Positions 44,367 through 52,657 of a DNA stretch of 61,754 bases are shown here, one piece after another. A program made the translations under genes and the position numbers. How positions within the stretch are numbered: the first letter of the stretch is position 1; each line of letters begins with the position of its first letter. The notes below the pieces were generated by a model, which had not been told where the DNA came from, ran no database searches, and saw nothing but the letters and a program-made list of their open reading frames with translations. Source of the stretch: Bacteroidales bacterium UBA5281. GTDB lineage: Bacteria; Bacteroidota; Bacteroidia; Bacteroidales; Lentimicrobiaceae. Location of the stretch: assembly GCA_002410555.1 (NCBI GenBank), contig DHSR01000035.1:1-61754 (forward strand), read 5' to 3'.

Positions 44367-44933
44367 ATGGGTCAACACGATGATATGCTTGTAATTGATC
44401 AGGTGCTTAACGGCAATCTTGCTGCCTATGCGGCATTGGTGGATCGTTATAAAGATATGGTCTTTACTCTGGTAATTAAAATTGTACGTAACCGTGAAGA
44501 AGCGGAAGAAGCTTCACAGGATACCTTTATTAAAGCATTTCAGGCTCTGGCAAATTTTAAGCAGGAAGCCAAATTCAGTACCTGGTTATTCAGAATAGCT
44601 TACAATACTGCTATTTCAAGAACAAGGCGAAAAAAAATAATCAGCGCTCCCATTGATGATAAACTGATTGAAAACTATAGTACAGATGATGTAAAGCAGC
44701 AAATGGAAAACCTGGAAACCGAGGAAAAGCTGAAACTCATGCAAGAAGTATTGAAGCAGTTGCCTGAGGATGAACAAATGCTGATTGAATTGTTCTATCA
44801 CAATAAACAGCGTGTGGAAGAAATTAGTGTTATTACCGGTTTAACCGAATCAAACATCAAGGTTAAAATGCATCGAATCCGTAAAAAAATGTATGCCGGA
44901 ATGCAGGAAAAAATTCAGTTAAGCCCGGCTTGA
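44367..44933 (+). CDS. ECF-type RNA polymerase sigma factor
   Basis: A 188-residue sigma-70 family extracytoplasmic-function factor. Region 2 spans about 20-90, with FTLVIKIVRNREEAEEASQD and FSTWLFRIAYNTAISR (promoter melting and -10 recognition). Region 4 spans about 125-180, with LPEDEQMLIELFYHN and the helix-turn-helix ISVITGLTESNIKVKMHRIRKK. The length is normal. It is followed after 35 bases by a membrane protein that is a good candidate anti-sigma factor. Confidence 0.95.
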   Translation: MGQHDDMLVIDQVLNGNLAAYAALVDRYKDMVFTLVIKIVRNREEAEEASQDTFIKAFQALANFKQEAKFSTWLFRIAYNTAISRTRRKKIISAPIDDKLIENYSTDDVKQQMENLETEEKLKLMQEVLKQLPEDEQMLIELFYHNKQRVEEISVITGLTESNIKVKMHRIRKKMYAGMQEKIQLSPA

Positions 44934-44968
44934 CAAAACCTGACTGAAAGAGACAAAGGAGGAAACAA

Positions 44969-45415
44969 ATGAAAACCGAAGAAATGGAATATACCACAGA
45001 TGATCATTTTCTCGAACAATTGATGGATCAGTTGCCATTCGAGAAAGCGCCCGATAATTTTACCAATGGCATAATGCTCCAATTGAGTGCCGGTATACAG
45101 CCCGTTGCGGATACTCCGGAAAGTCGCAGGCAATTGTTGTGGGGTTACCTTACCCTGGCTTTGGCTTTTGCAGGCGTGGTGCTGATGTTATTTGCCAGAT
45201 GGCCCTTTCTGAATTACGATTTGACCCTGAATACTGACTTGATCCGGACTGTTTTTACCAAATCAATAAATCTGTTTCATGGCCTCACTGAACTGATGTC
45301 GTACCTGAAATCAGGTTCAAGTACCATACTTATTTTTGCTTCAGTAGGGATACTTCTTTTGCTTGAACGAATATTGCGAAAAGGTTTTAATCGCAACCAG
45401 ACCATAATATTATAA
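44969..45415 (+). CDS. Putative anti-sigma factor (membrane protein)
   Basis: A 148-residue protein with an acidic N-terminal cytosolic segment (about 1-50, DDHFLEQLMDQLPFEKAP), then two membrane segments (WGYLTLALAFAGVVLMLF and STILIFASVGILLLLE). Position and topology suit an anti-sigma factor for the preceding ECF sigma factor. I see no zinc-binding HxxxCxxC motif. The function is inferred from context only. Confidence 0.55.
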   Translation: MKTEEMEYTTDDHFLEQLMDQLPFEKAPDNFTNGIMLQLSAGIQPVADTPESRRQLLWGYLTLALAFAGVVLMLFARWPFLNYDLTLNTDLIRTVFTKSINLFHGLTELMSYLKSGSSTILIFASVGILLLLERILRKGFNRNQTIIL

Positions 45416-45419
45416 GTTT

Positions 45420-46298
45420 ATGCTACCCGGTCAAATCAAAGCATCTGTCAACTCCTGGTTAAAAAGCACCTTCGGAGCAAACACTGGAATATTATCTATG
45501 CACCCGGTAGGCGGAGGAAGCATTAATCAGGCTGTACAACTGAAAACCACCCGTGGAGCCTTCTTTTTAAAATACAATAGCCGTTCGAAATATCCCGATA
45601 TGTTTATTACCGAAAAAAAGGGATTAGAACAGCTTGGCGCTACCCAAACCCTGGTTGTTCCTAAAGTGGAGGATCAACAGGAAACAAGTGATTATTCCTA
45701 TCTGGTACTGGAATGGCTGGAGCATATGGCGCCTTATACTTCTCTGTGGGAAGAAGCCGGACAAAAACTGGCCTTACTACATCAAAATAGTGATTCCGCT
45801 TTTGGGTTGGGCTATAACAACTATATAGGTTCTCTTAATCAGACAAATACCCGGATGCCGGAATGGATTGACTTTGTAGTCAGCACTCGTCTGGAGCCAC
45901 TTATGAAACAGGCGTTTGATGAGAAATTATTCAATCGCACTGATTTTGCTGCCTTTGAAAAGTTATGTTCCAGGCTATCTCAATTGTTGCCTTTAGAAAA
46001 ACCATCGCTTCTTCATGGCGATTTGTGGAATGGTAATTTCATCACCAGCAGTGCAGGGCCTTGCCTGATTGATCCTGCCATCTATTACGGTCATCGCGAA
46101 ATGGATATTGCCATGACAAAGCTTTTTGGCGGTTTTCCACCTGCTTTTTATGAAGCCTATAATGACACATTCCCTCTTGAACCGGACTGGCAGCAACGCA
46201 TTGAGCTTAACCAGCTTTATCCTTTACTGGTACATGTAAATCTTTTCGGAAGCGGATACGCCGGAAGTGTAAGATCGGTATTTAAAAGTTACACTTAA
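45420..46298 (+). CDS. Fructosamine kinase family protein
   Basis: A 292-residue kinase-fold enzyme that phosphorylates glycated amines so that the sugar falls off (protein deglycation). Landmarks are the N-lobe GGGSINQAVQL (about 30) and KYNS Lys, LHGDLWNGN (about 197) with the catalytic Asp, and IDPAIYYGHREMDIAMTKLFGG (split near 217-238) with the metal-binding Asp. The length is normal. It starts 4 bases after the putative anti-sigma gene and is convergent with the lutB-like gene, only 2 bases apart. Confidence 0.92.
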   Translation: MLPGQIKASVNSWLKSTFGANTGILSMHPVGGGSINQAVQLKTTRGAFFLKYNSRSKYPDMFITEKKGLEQLGATQTLVVPKVEDQQETSDYSYLVLEWLEHMAPYTSLWEEAGQKLALLHQNSDSAFGLGYNNYIGSLNQTNTRMPEWIDFVVSTRLEPLMKQAFDEKLFNRTDFAAFEKLCSRLSQLLPLEKPSLLHGDLWNGNFITSSAGPCLIDPAIYYGHREMDIAMTKLFGGFPPAFYEAYNDTFPLEPDWQQRIELNQLYPLLVHVNLFGSGYAGSVRSVFKSYT

Positions 46299-46300
46299 CC

Positions 46301-47689
46301 TTATTTCGTTTTCCCTTCAACCCGCTCTTCCCAGAGCTGCTTAAAATTGCGTTCAGCAAATTCGGGAAGCAGGCGACTTTTGCCCCACGATTTGGCAAAG
46401 AAAGTTTTTAGTGCCCAGTTCTTAACACCGGGATTTGGGGTATCCATCCATTTCCTGTGACCCAATACCTGTCGCATTCCATACATAAGTGTAGATTCAG
46501 AAAATCCATAATTTCCCTGCTCCACACTGTGGTTTCGATTGAAAAGCAACAGCTGATGCAGGTTAATATTAACCGGGCAAACTTCAGTACAGGCGCCACA
46601 CAGGGTTGAAGCAAAACTCAGATGCTTGTAATCTTTAAAATTACGCATCCATGGCATGATAACAGCGCCAATGGGACCGGTATAAGGAGCGTTATAGGTA
46701 TGTCCGCCAATGGTTTTAAAAACAGGACAGGCATTGAGACAGGCGCCACATTTAATACAACTCAGCGCCCTGCGTTGTTCTTTTGCAGCCAGCACTTTTG
46801 AACGGCCATTATCAAGTAAAATAACAATCATTTCACGGGGGCCGTCAATTTCGCCTTCCTGACGTGGACCGCTTACAATAGAATTATATACAGTTACTTT
46901 CTGTCCTGTACCAAAAGTTGAAAGCAGGGGCCAGAATAGTTCAAGATGTTGGATGGATGGTAAAATGCGTTCAATTCCGGCCACTACAATGTGAACATCG
47001 GGAAAAGCCATGCTCATCATGCCATTGCCTTCATTTTCAGTTATACATACCGAACCGGTGTCAGCAAGCAGAAAGTTTGCTCCGGTAATACCTACTTTGG
47101 CCTGATAAAATTTTTGACGCAACTTCCCGCGCACAAAAGCAGCAATATCGAAAGGAGTAGAATTGGATGCCAACTGAAATTTTTCATTGAATAATCTGGC
47201 AACATCCTCTTTCGATTTGTGCATGGCCGGGGTAACTATATGGTAAGGTTTTTCATCCGCCAATTGTACAATGTATTCGCCAAGATCTGTTTCAACGGCT
47301 TCGATTTGCAAATTTTGAAGACCAGGATTTAAATCTATTTCTTCCGAAATCATTGACTTTGATTTCACTACATAGGAAGGCCGTATTTTTTGAAGTATTT
47401 TTTCTATTTCTTCCACAGCCTGCCTGGCATCAGTAGCCCATATTACTTTCCCACCGTTTTGTTGAAAATTGGTTTCAAAATCACTGAGGTGTTTCTCCAG
47501 CTCATTGATGGCTTTATATTTAATGTAACCTGCCCGTTGCCGTGCCAGCTCAAGGTTTGAAAACTGTTGTTTCCCCGCAATTACTGAATGATTATATTGA
47601 TTGATGTTGTACCCGGTCTTTGCCCGGTGTTCCTTGTCAGCAGCTTTTATTGTTGCATCGCGCTTGAATTTATTATAAATTTCAGACAT
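46301..47689 (-). CDS. LutB-like iron-sulfur protein (lactate utilisation)
   Basis: A 462-residue cytosolic protein. The N-terminal part is a LUD domain (EIDLNPGLQNLQIEAVETDLGEY split near 115-135, and GANFLLADTGSV near 205). Near residue 315-375 are two ferredoxin-type clusters: CIKCGACLNACP and CGACTEVCPVN. This is the LutB (YkgF) arrangement, which works with LutA and LutC to oxidise L-lactate. No lutA or lutC is present nearby. rpiB lies 5 bases upstream on the same strand. Confidence 0.88.
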   Translation of the reverse strand: MSEIYNKFKRDATIKAADKEHRAKTGYNINQYNHSVIAGKQQFSNLELARQRAGYIKYKAINELEKHLSDFETNFQQNGGKVIWATDARQAVEEIEKILQKIRPSYVVKSKSMISEEIDLNPGLQNLQIEAVETDLGEYIVQLADEKPYHIVTPAMHKSKEDVARLFNEKFQLASNSTPFDIAAFVRGKLRQKFYQAKVGITGANFLLADTGSVCITENEGNGMMSMAFPDVHIVVAGIERILPSIQHLELFWPLLSTFGTGQKVTVYNSIVSGPRQEGEIDGPREMIVILLDNGRSKVLAAKEQRRALSCIKCGACLNACPVFKTIGGHTYNAPYTGPIGAVIMPWMRNFKDYKHLSFASTLCGACTEVCPVNINLHQLLLFNRNHSVEQGNYGFSESTLMYGMRQVLGHRKWMDTPNPGVKNWALKTFFAKSWGKSRLLPEFAERNFKQLWEERVEGKTK

Positions 47690-47694
47690 AAAAT

Positions 47695-48141
47695 TTATCG
47701 AATGGGAATTTTTTGGATACGTAATTCATGCCTTCCGCCTTCAAAGTCTGTATTTAAAAATGTGATAACAGCATTGATGGCTTCATCAAAATCAATAAAC
47801 CTTCCGGGCAACGCTATTATATTGGCATCATTGTGTTTTCGGGTGAGCAAGGCCTGCTCAGCATTCCAGCACAAAGCTCCCCTTACATTGGCGTACTTGT
47901 TTACAGTCATGTTTACTCCATTACCACTACCGCAAATAACAATACCGCGCTCATAGGTTCCATCGTTAACCGCTTTTCCGGCTTTATGCGCAAAATCAGG
48001 ATAATCAACGGAATTATTATTATATGTTCCGAAATCATTAAACTTATAACCCTCTTTTTCAAGTGTTTTCAAGATATAAGATTTCAATTCAAAGCCGGCA
48101 TGATCACTGGCTAAGGCAATTATTTTTGATTTATCCCACAT
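47695..48141 (-). CDS. rpiB: Ribose-5-phosphate isomerase B
   Basis: A 148-residue enzyme that interconverts ribose 5-phosphate and ribulose 5-phosphate. SDHAGFELK near residue 11 and the catalytic Cys in ICGSGNGVNMTVNK (about 66) are present, with HNDANIIALPGR following. I use ATG 48141, because a TTG start at 48165 overlaps the -7 element. The bases TGTGGGATAAA occur twice, 24 bases apart, at the start, so the longer reading would duplicate MWDK. It leads the lutB-like gene. Confidence 0.93.
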   Translation of the reverse strand: MWDKSKIIALASDHAGFELKSYILKTLEKEGYKFNDFGTYNNNSVDYPDFAHKAGKAVNDGTYERGIVICGSGNGVNMTVNKYANVRGALCWNAEQALLTRKHNDANIIALPGRFIDFDEAINAVITFLNTDFEGGRHELRIQKIPIR

Positions 48142-48162
48142 TGTTAATAAAAATTTATCCCA

Positions 48163-48170
48163 CAAAATTA
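48163..48170 (-). promoter_or_regulatory. rpiB -7 promoter element
   Basis: TAATTTTG on the minus strand matches TAnnTTTG, 21 bases before ATG 48141. A TTG lies 22 bases further upstream, at 48193-48195. Confidence 0.5.
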
Positions 48171-48646
48171 ATCATTTAAGTCAAACTTTGTTCAATCGTT
48201 CAGAATAAGACCTTTACCACAAACCAGTTAAATATCGACAAAATTACATGCCATTGATTTTAAAATGCTTAATCTTTATCAACAAAAAAATGTTAATTAC
48301 TCCTTATATTTGTTATTAACTTTCAATAAAATCCGGGGCTACATGCCTAAACATGTTAATGTTAACTTTGCAGCGGATTTATCAATAATTATGAAGAAAG
48401 TATTAACACAGCATAGGAGTGAGTTACGTAAAAAACTGATGTTGACATAAGTTACTCACTGAATGTTCATAGTTTGTTAAAGTAACTGAATTTCAATGCC
48501 CAACTATACTTTTTAATGTTGATAATCCGTTAATAAACCACTAACATTGTAAAAAGCAAATTAATTTGAAAAATTTTGCCAACACAATGAACACCCTTTA
48601 ATAATAATAATAGATCTTTAAAAAGATTATTATAAAATAAAAGAAA
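48171..48646. other. AT-rich spacer between rpiB and nadA (candidate origin or control region)
   Basis: 476 bases without a supported gene. DnaA-box-like nonamers are TTATCAACA at 48276-48284 (+) and its reverse complement TGTTGATAA at 48517-48525, plus TTATCAATA at 48379-48387. The word TGTTAA/TTAACA recurs at least four times. An imperfect inverted repeat (AGTGAGTTAC and GTTACTCACT) spans about 48417-48465. The end (48601-48640) is almost pure A/T, with AGATCTTTAAAAAG. Confidence 0.5.
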
Positions 48647-49624
48647 ATGGAAAACACCCTTTTGCAAAAAGAAATTCCATCCCGTGTCGAATTACCTGCA
48701 TTGATTCGCCAATTTCTCAAAGAAAAGCAGGCCATTTTGCTTGCACATTATTATCAGGTACCTGAAATCCAGGATTTGGCCGATTTTGTTGGCGATAGCC
48801 TTCAATTGGCTCAAAAAGCTGCGGAAACAGAAGCTTCAATGATCGTTTTTGCGGGCGTTCATTTTATGGCAGAAACGGCAAAAATACTGAATCCGGATAA
48901 GAAAGTGTTACTTCCTGATTTGAATGCGGGGTGTTCCCTTGCCGACAGTTGTCCTCCGGACGATTTTAAGCGATTCATTGATGCCCATCCGGAGCATAAG
49001 GTGGTTTCGTATATCAATTGCTCTGCCGCCATTAAAACAATGTCAGATGTAATTTGCACATCCAGTAATGCAAAACTCATCGTGGATTCATTTCCCGAAG
49101 ACCAGCCATTGATTTTTGCACCTGACAAAAACCTGGGCGCCTACATCAACAGCGTTACCGGTCGCAGTATGGTGCTATGGGACGGAAGCTGTCATGTACA
49201 TAACCAGCTTACCGATGAAAAAGTCATTCAACTTACCCTTGAGCATCCCGAAGCAAAGCTAATTGCACATCCTGAATGCCGGGGACCCATTCTGGCCCTT
49301 GCCGATTTTGTGGGTTCGACTGCAGCATTGTTGAAATTCTCTCAAACCGATGATTCAAAAAAATACATTGTAGCCACTGAAGGCGGAATCATCCACCAAA
49401 TGCAAAAGGCTTCGCCGGGTAAAGAATTTATAGTGGTACCTTCGGATGAAACCTGTTCATGCAATGATTGTCCGTTTATGAAAATGAATACACTTGAAAA
49501 ACTATATCTGTGTCTGAAAAATGAAGAACCGGAAATTTTACTCGATGAAAATATCCGGCAACAAGCGGCCAAACCCATTGAGAGGATGCTCGAAATATCT
49601 AAAGCCGGAAATCTTATCAGATAG
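48647..49624 (+). CDS. nadA: Quinolinate synthase A
   Basis: A 325-residue 4Fe-4S enzyme that condenses iminoaspartate with dihydroxyacetone phosphate to quinolinate in NAD synthesis. Cluster ligands are expected at Cys96 (NAGCSLAD), near 181 (WDGSCHVHNQ) and near 267 (within ETCSCNDCPFM). AHYYQVPEIQDLADFVGDS (split near 33-51) and HPECRGP are also typical. The length is normal. nadB and nadC are not in this window. Confidence 0.96.
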   Translation: MENTLLQKEIPSRVELPALIRQFLKEKQAILLAHYYQVPEIQDLADFVGDSLQLAQKAAETEASMIVFAGVHFMAETAKILNPDKKVLLPDLNAGCSLADSCPPDDFKRFIDAHPEHKVVSYINCSAAIKTMSDVICTSSNAKLIVDSFPEDQPLIFAPDKNLGAYINSVTGRSMVLWDGSCHVHNQLTDEKVIQLTLEHPEAKLIAHPECRGPILALADFVGSTAALLKFSQTDDSKKYIVATEGGIIHQMQKASPGKEFIVVPSDETCSCNDCPFMKMNTLEKLYLCLKNEEPEILLDENIRQQAAKPIERMLEISKAGNLIR

Positions 49625-49661
49625 CCTTGTTTTTCTGAATTCAGAAAAGTATCTTTACCGA

Positions 49662-51179
49662 ATGAGAAAGTACCTTTTTTTCATATTCTTAATCTCCGGA
49701 ATTTCGGGTTTGTTTGCCCAGGAATCTACTGAAGTAAAAGACGGCAGAGCGGTGTTTTATTTTAGTGATGGCAGCATTTCGAGCGAAGGAACCATGCGTA
49801 ATGGCAAACCGGATGGCTACTGGAAAACTTATTATGAAAACGGAATACTGAAATCAGAAGGCAATCGTAAAAATTTTGAGCTTGACAGCATCTGGACTTT
49901 TTACAGTAATACCGGTGATACCGTGCTTCAAATAAGTTACCTGAATGGAAAAAAGGAAGGTATTCGCCGTACCATCCGCGAAGACGAGGTGGTTGAAGAA
50001 CGGTTTTCCAATGATGTTAAACAGGGACTAACCATTTACTATTATCCCGACGGTCAGTTGAAAAGGACAATAAATTTTGAAAATGGCCTTGAAAACGGAC
50101 TGGCCCGGGAGTACGCAACTGATGGTACCGTTACTACGCTGATTGAATATCGACGTGGTTTTGTAATTGATCGCGAAAACATCAACCGTAAAGACAGCAA
50201 AGGGTTCAGGCAGGGCAAGTGGAAATACTTTTATGCCGATGGTAAAGTTAAGCTGGAGGGAACTTATCGTGATGATAAGCGTAACGGTTATTTCAAAACC
50301 TATGATGATAAAGGCATGCTTACAGATATTTCCAAATATGTAAATGATGTTAAACAGGAAGAAGCTCCCGAACTGGCAAAACTGGATGTTAAAACCGATT
50401 ATTATCCATCCGGAAAAGTAAAAACGGTGGCCAGCTACAAAGGCGATTTGCCGGAGGGTATACGGCGGGAATTTTCAGAAGAGGGAAAGGTAACTGCCTC
50501 CTATACATACAGCAATGGAAAGTTGATTGCAGAAGGAATCATCGATGAAGAAGGTGTAAAGGATGGGGCTTGGACAGAATTTTATCCAGATGGGCAACTT
50601 CGGGCTGAAGGTAAATATGTGGCCGGCAAGCGCATAGGTAAGTGGAAATTTTATTATCCCAATGGCAATCTGGAACAGGAAGGCAGCTATAACAATCAGG
50701 GTAATGCCGACGGAGTCTGGCGTTGGTACTATGATGACAATGGTTTGCTGAGGGAAGAAAATTTTATCAATGGACTTTCTGAAGGCATTTTTACAGAATA
50801 TGATAAAAACAAAAATGTGGTCATTCAGGGAGAGTATGTATATGGGTTAGAGGAGGGTTTCTGGAAATACCAACAGGGGGATCATCGTGAAGAAGGACAT
50901 TACCGGGGTGGGATGCGAAATGGCGAATGGAGGTATTTTTATGACGATGGGACGCTATCGTATGAAGGTTCATACATTGATGACAATCCCAATGGTCGAC
51001 ACATCTGGTATTGGCCCAATGGCAAAAAAAAGGAGGAAGGTACTTACCTGAATGGTATTAAAACCGGCGACTGGATTCAATATAACCCTGATGGAACTGT
51101 TTTCCTGGTAATCAGTTACAAAAATGGCGTGGAAAAAAAATACGATGGCATTAAAATTAAACCCGAAATAACGGAATAA
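49662..51179 (+). CDS. Exported YwqK/MORN-repeat protein
   Basis: A 505-residue protein with a signal peptide (RKYLFFIFLISGISGLFAQ) and then about 18 copies of a 20-25 residue beta-hairpin unit. Examples are PDGYWKTYYENG, KRNGYFKTYDDKG, KRIGKWKFYYPNG, MRNGEWRYFYDDG and IKTGDWIQYNPDG. This is the YwqK/MORN-like repeat. I start at ATG 49662, because the frame is open upstream inside nadA only by chance. It is probably a surface or periplasmic scaffold; the function is unknown. It starts 37 bases after nadA. Confidence 0.85.
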   Translation: MRKYLFFIFLISGISGLFAQESTEVKDGRAVFYFSDGSISSEGTMRNGKPDGYWKTYYENGILKSEGNRKNFELDSIWTFYSNTGDTVLQISYLNGKKEGIRRTIREDEVVEERFSNDVKQGLTIYYYPDGQLKRTINFENGLENGLAREYATDGTVTTLIEYRRGFVIDRENINRKDSKGFRQGKWKYFYADGKVKLEGTYRDDKRNGYFKTYDDKGMLTDISKYVNDVKQEEAPELAKLDVKTDYYPSGKVKTVASYKGDLPEGIRREFSEEGKVTASYTYSNGKLIAEGIIDEEGVKDGAWTEFYPDGQLRAEGKYVAGKRIGKWKFYYPNGNLEQEGSYNNQGNADGVWRWYYDDNGLLREENFINGLSEGIFTEYDKNKNVVIQGEYVYGLEEGFWKYQQGDHREEGHYRGGMRNGEWRYFYDDGTLSYEGSYIDDNPNGRHIWYWPNGKKKEEGTYLNGIKTGDWIQYNPDGTVFLVISYKNGVEKKYDGIKIKPEITE

Positions 51180-51180
51180 G

Positions 51181-51320
51181 GACGGATGGAAGGGATGGGG
51201 AGAAAGGGAGAATGGGAGAAAGGGGGAAAGAGAGAATGGGAGAAAGGGAGGAAAATTTCTAATTTCTAATTTCTAACTCTAAAGGCCAAAGACTAAAATC
51301 CAAAGACTAAAGACTAATCT
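51181..51320. repeat. Composite intergenic repeat, copy A
   Basis: A polypurine block (GGGAGAAAGGGAG-like, 51186-51255) is followed by AATTTCTAATTTCTAAC words, then AAAGACTAAAATCCAAAGAC. The same three blocks occur in order at the end of the window. Confidence 0.65.
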
Positions 51321-51321
51321 T

Positions 51322-51957
51322 ATGAACCAATTAACATTACTCATTTTCATTATGATGGCTTCATTCTTTTCCCAAGGGGTTATAGCCCAGAATATTAAGC
51401 TTCCCGAACCTGATAAAAAAGGAGGAATGCCATTAATGCAAGCCCTGAATGAGCGCAGCAGTCACCGTGAATTCAGTTCAGAGGAACTTTCTATGGAGCA
51501 TCTTTCCGGCTTACTTTGGGCTGCCTGTGGTATAAACAGGGCTGACTTAGGGAAACGCACAGCACCATCGGCCCGCAACTGGCAGGATATACAGGTATAT
51601 GTATTTTTAAATTCGGGTATTTATCTTTACCACGAAAAAACCCATGAGCTGGAACTCATCCTAAAAGGCAACCATCAGGCTGCTTCAGGAAAACAGGATT
51701 TTGTATCCACCGCACCTGTCAACCTTGTTTATGTAGTTGATTTTACCAAAATGGAGGGCGCTGATGAAAGTCATCGTGATTTTTATAAAGGCATCAATAC
51801 GGGTTTTATGTCCCAGAATGTTTACCTGTATTGCGCTTCACAACAAATCAATACCGTGGTTCGCGCTTTGGTTGATCGCGATGCCCTGCATGAACTGATG
51901 AAACTCAATCCGGATCAACAAGTGGTGGTGGCGCAGAGTGTAGGGTATAGACCTTAA
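51322..51957 (+). CDS. SagB/ThcOx-type nitroreductase family protein
   Basis: A 211-residue flavin-dependent oxidoreductase-like protein with a signal peptide (LLIFIMMASFFSQGVIAQ). Family features are NERSSHREFSSEELSMEHLS (residues 47-66), LLWAACGINR (68-77), APSARNWQDIQVYVF (84-98), and GINTGFMSQNVYLYCASQQI near 162. Such domains bind FMN and reduce or oxidise small molecules. The signal peptide is unusual for a flavoprotein, but I know of exported members in Bacteroidota. The substrate is unknown. Confidence 0.85.
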   Translation: MNQLTLLIFIMMASFFSQGVIAQNIKLPEPDKKGGMPLMQALNERSSHREFSSEELSMEHLSGLLWAACGINRADLGKRTAPSARNWQDIQVYVFLNSGIYLYHEKTHELELILKGNHQAASGKQDFVSTAPVNLVYVVDFTKMEGADESHRDFYKGINTGFMSQNVYLYCASQQINTVVRALVDRDALHELMKLNPDQQVVVAQSVGYRP

Positions 51958-51987
51958 GGAAGAATAAACCATTTAAAAAATAGCGTA

Positions 51988-52632
51988 ATGGGCTATATGG
52001 GATTTGGGCTTCAGAAATGGATCTACACCATGAAGCCAAGAAAGCCGTTTAAGAAAGGGAATAAGAAACCCGGTTATGAAGCCAATGAATTTCTTAATCC
52101 CCAGGAATTCAAACCATCTGGAACTTCCATTAATGATCCTGAATCTCTGGAGTATAAAATAAAATTATCAAAAAAAAGAATAGCATTCAGGCATAAAGCC
52201 GGAAGAATTTATAGTGTTCTGATTATTGCAGGCATATTGGGTGTGATTGTGCTCATTTATATGGGTATCTCAGGATATATGTCAGAATTTAGAGAAAACC
52301 ATAATACTGTTATAATACTTAATACGCTGGAAGAAGAAAATGCCATGGCTGTTTTTATTGAATCTGGTATTTTACATCTGAAAAACAGTGAAATTGAAAA
52401 TGCTATAAATAACTTTAAACTTGCTTTAAGTATTGATCCTTATAATAAAACGGCTTTATACAATATAACGCTTGCATTTTCAATTAATTGCGAAATAAAT
52501 GCACGAAACTGTGAGGAAACATTTGAATATTTTGAAAGACTAAAGAATCTGGATGAAGAATCGGTATCTGAAGAACTTGAAGTCAGGCTTGTGGTAATTG
52601 AAGAAAAAATCAAAAGGAGACGAAGTGAATAA
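51988..52632 (+). CDS. Small TPR-like membrane protein, unknown
   Basis: The 214-residue frame begins MGYMGFGLQKWIYTMKPRK; a start at ATG 52030 gives a more basic N terminus. One membrane helix (IYSVLIIAGILGVIVLIYMGI, about 72-92) is followed by a helical region with a TPR-like pair (SEIENAINNFKLALSIDPYN). It is probably a membrane-anchored tetratricopeptide protein facing the periplasm. It is convergent with the Tat-exported oxidoreductase gene, 25 bases away. Confidence 0.65.
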   Translation: MGYMGFGLQKWIYTMKPRKPFKKGNKKPGYEANEFLNPQEFKPSGTSINDPESLEYKIKLSKKRIAFRHKAGRIYSVLIIAGILGVIVLIYMGISGYMSEFRENHNTVIILNTLEEENAMAVFIESGILHLKNSEIENAINNFKLALSIDPYNKTALYNITLAFSINCEINARNCEETFEYFERLKNLDEESVSEELEVRLVVIEEKIKRRRSE

Positions 52633-52635
52633 AAA

Positions 52636-52655
52636 ATACCATCGCGGATGGGTAT
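52636..52655. terminator. Possible bidirectional terminator
   Basis: ATACCATC and GATGGGTAT pair with one bulged base around GCG, with A-rich flanks, between convergent genes. Confidence 0.4.
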
Positions 52656-52657
52656 AC

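Noticed and set aside
48142..48165. TTG start of rpiB duplicating MWDK
   Set aside because: The TTG overlaps the -7 element and would be upstream of the predicted transcript start.
48265..48450. 61-codon reading in the rpiB-nadA spacer
   Set aside because: No recognisable domain, no promoter, and its composition is that of the spacer.
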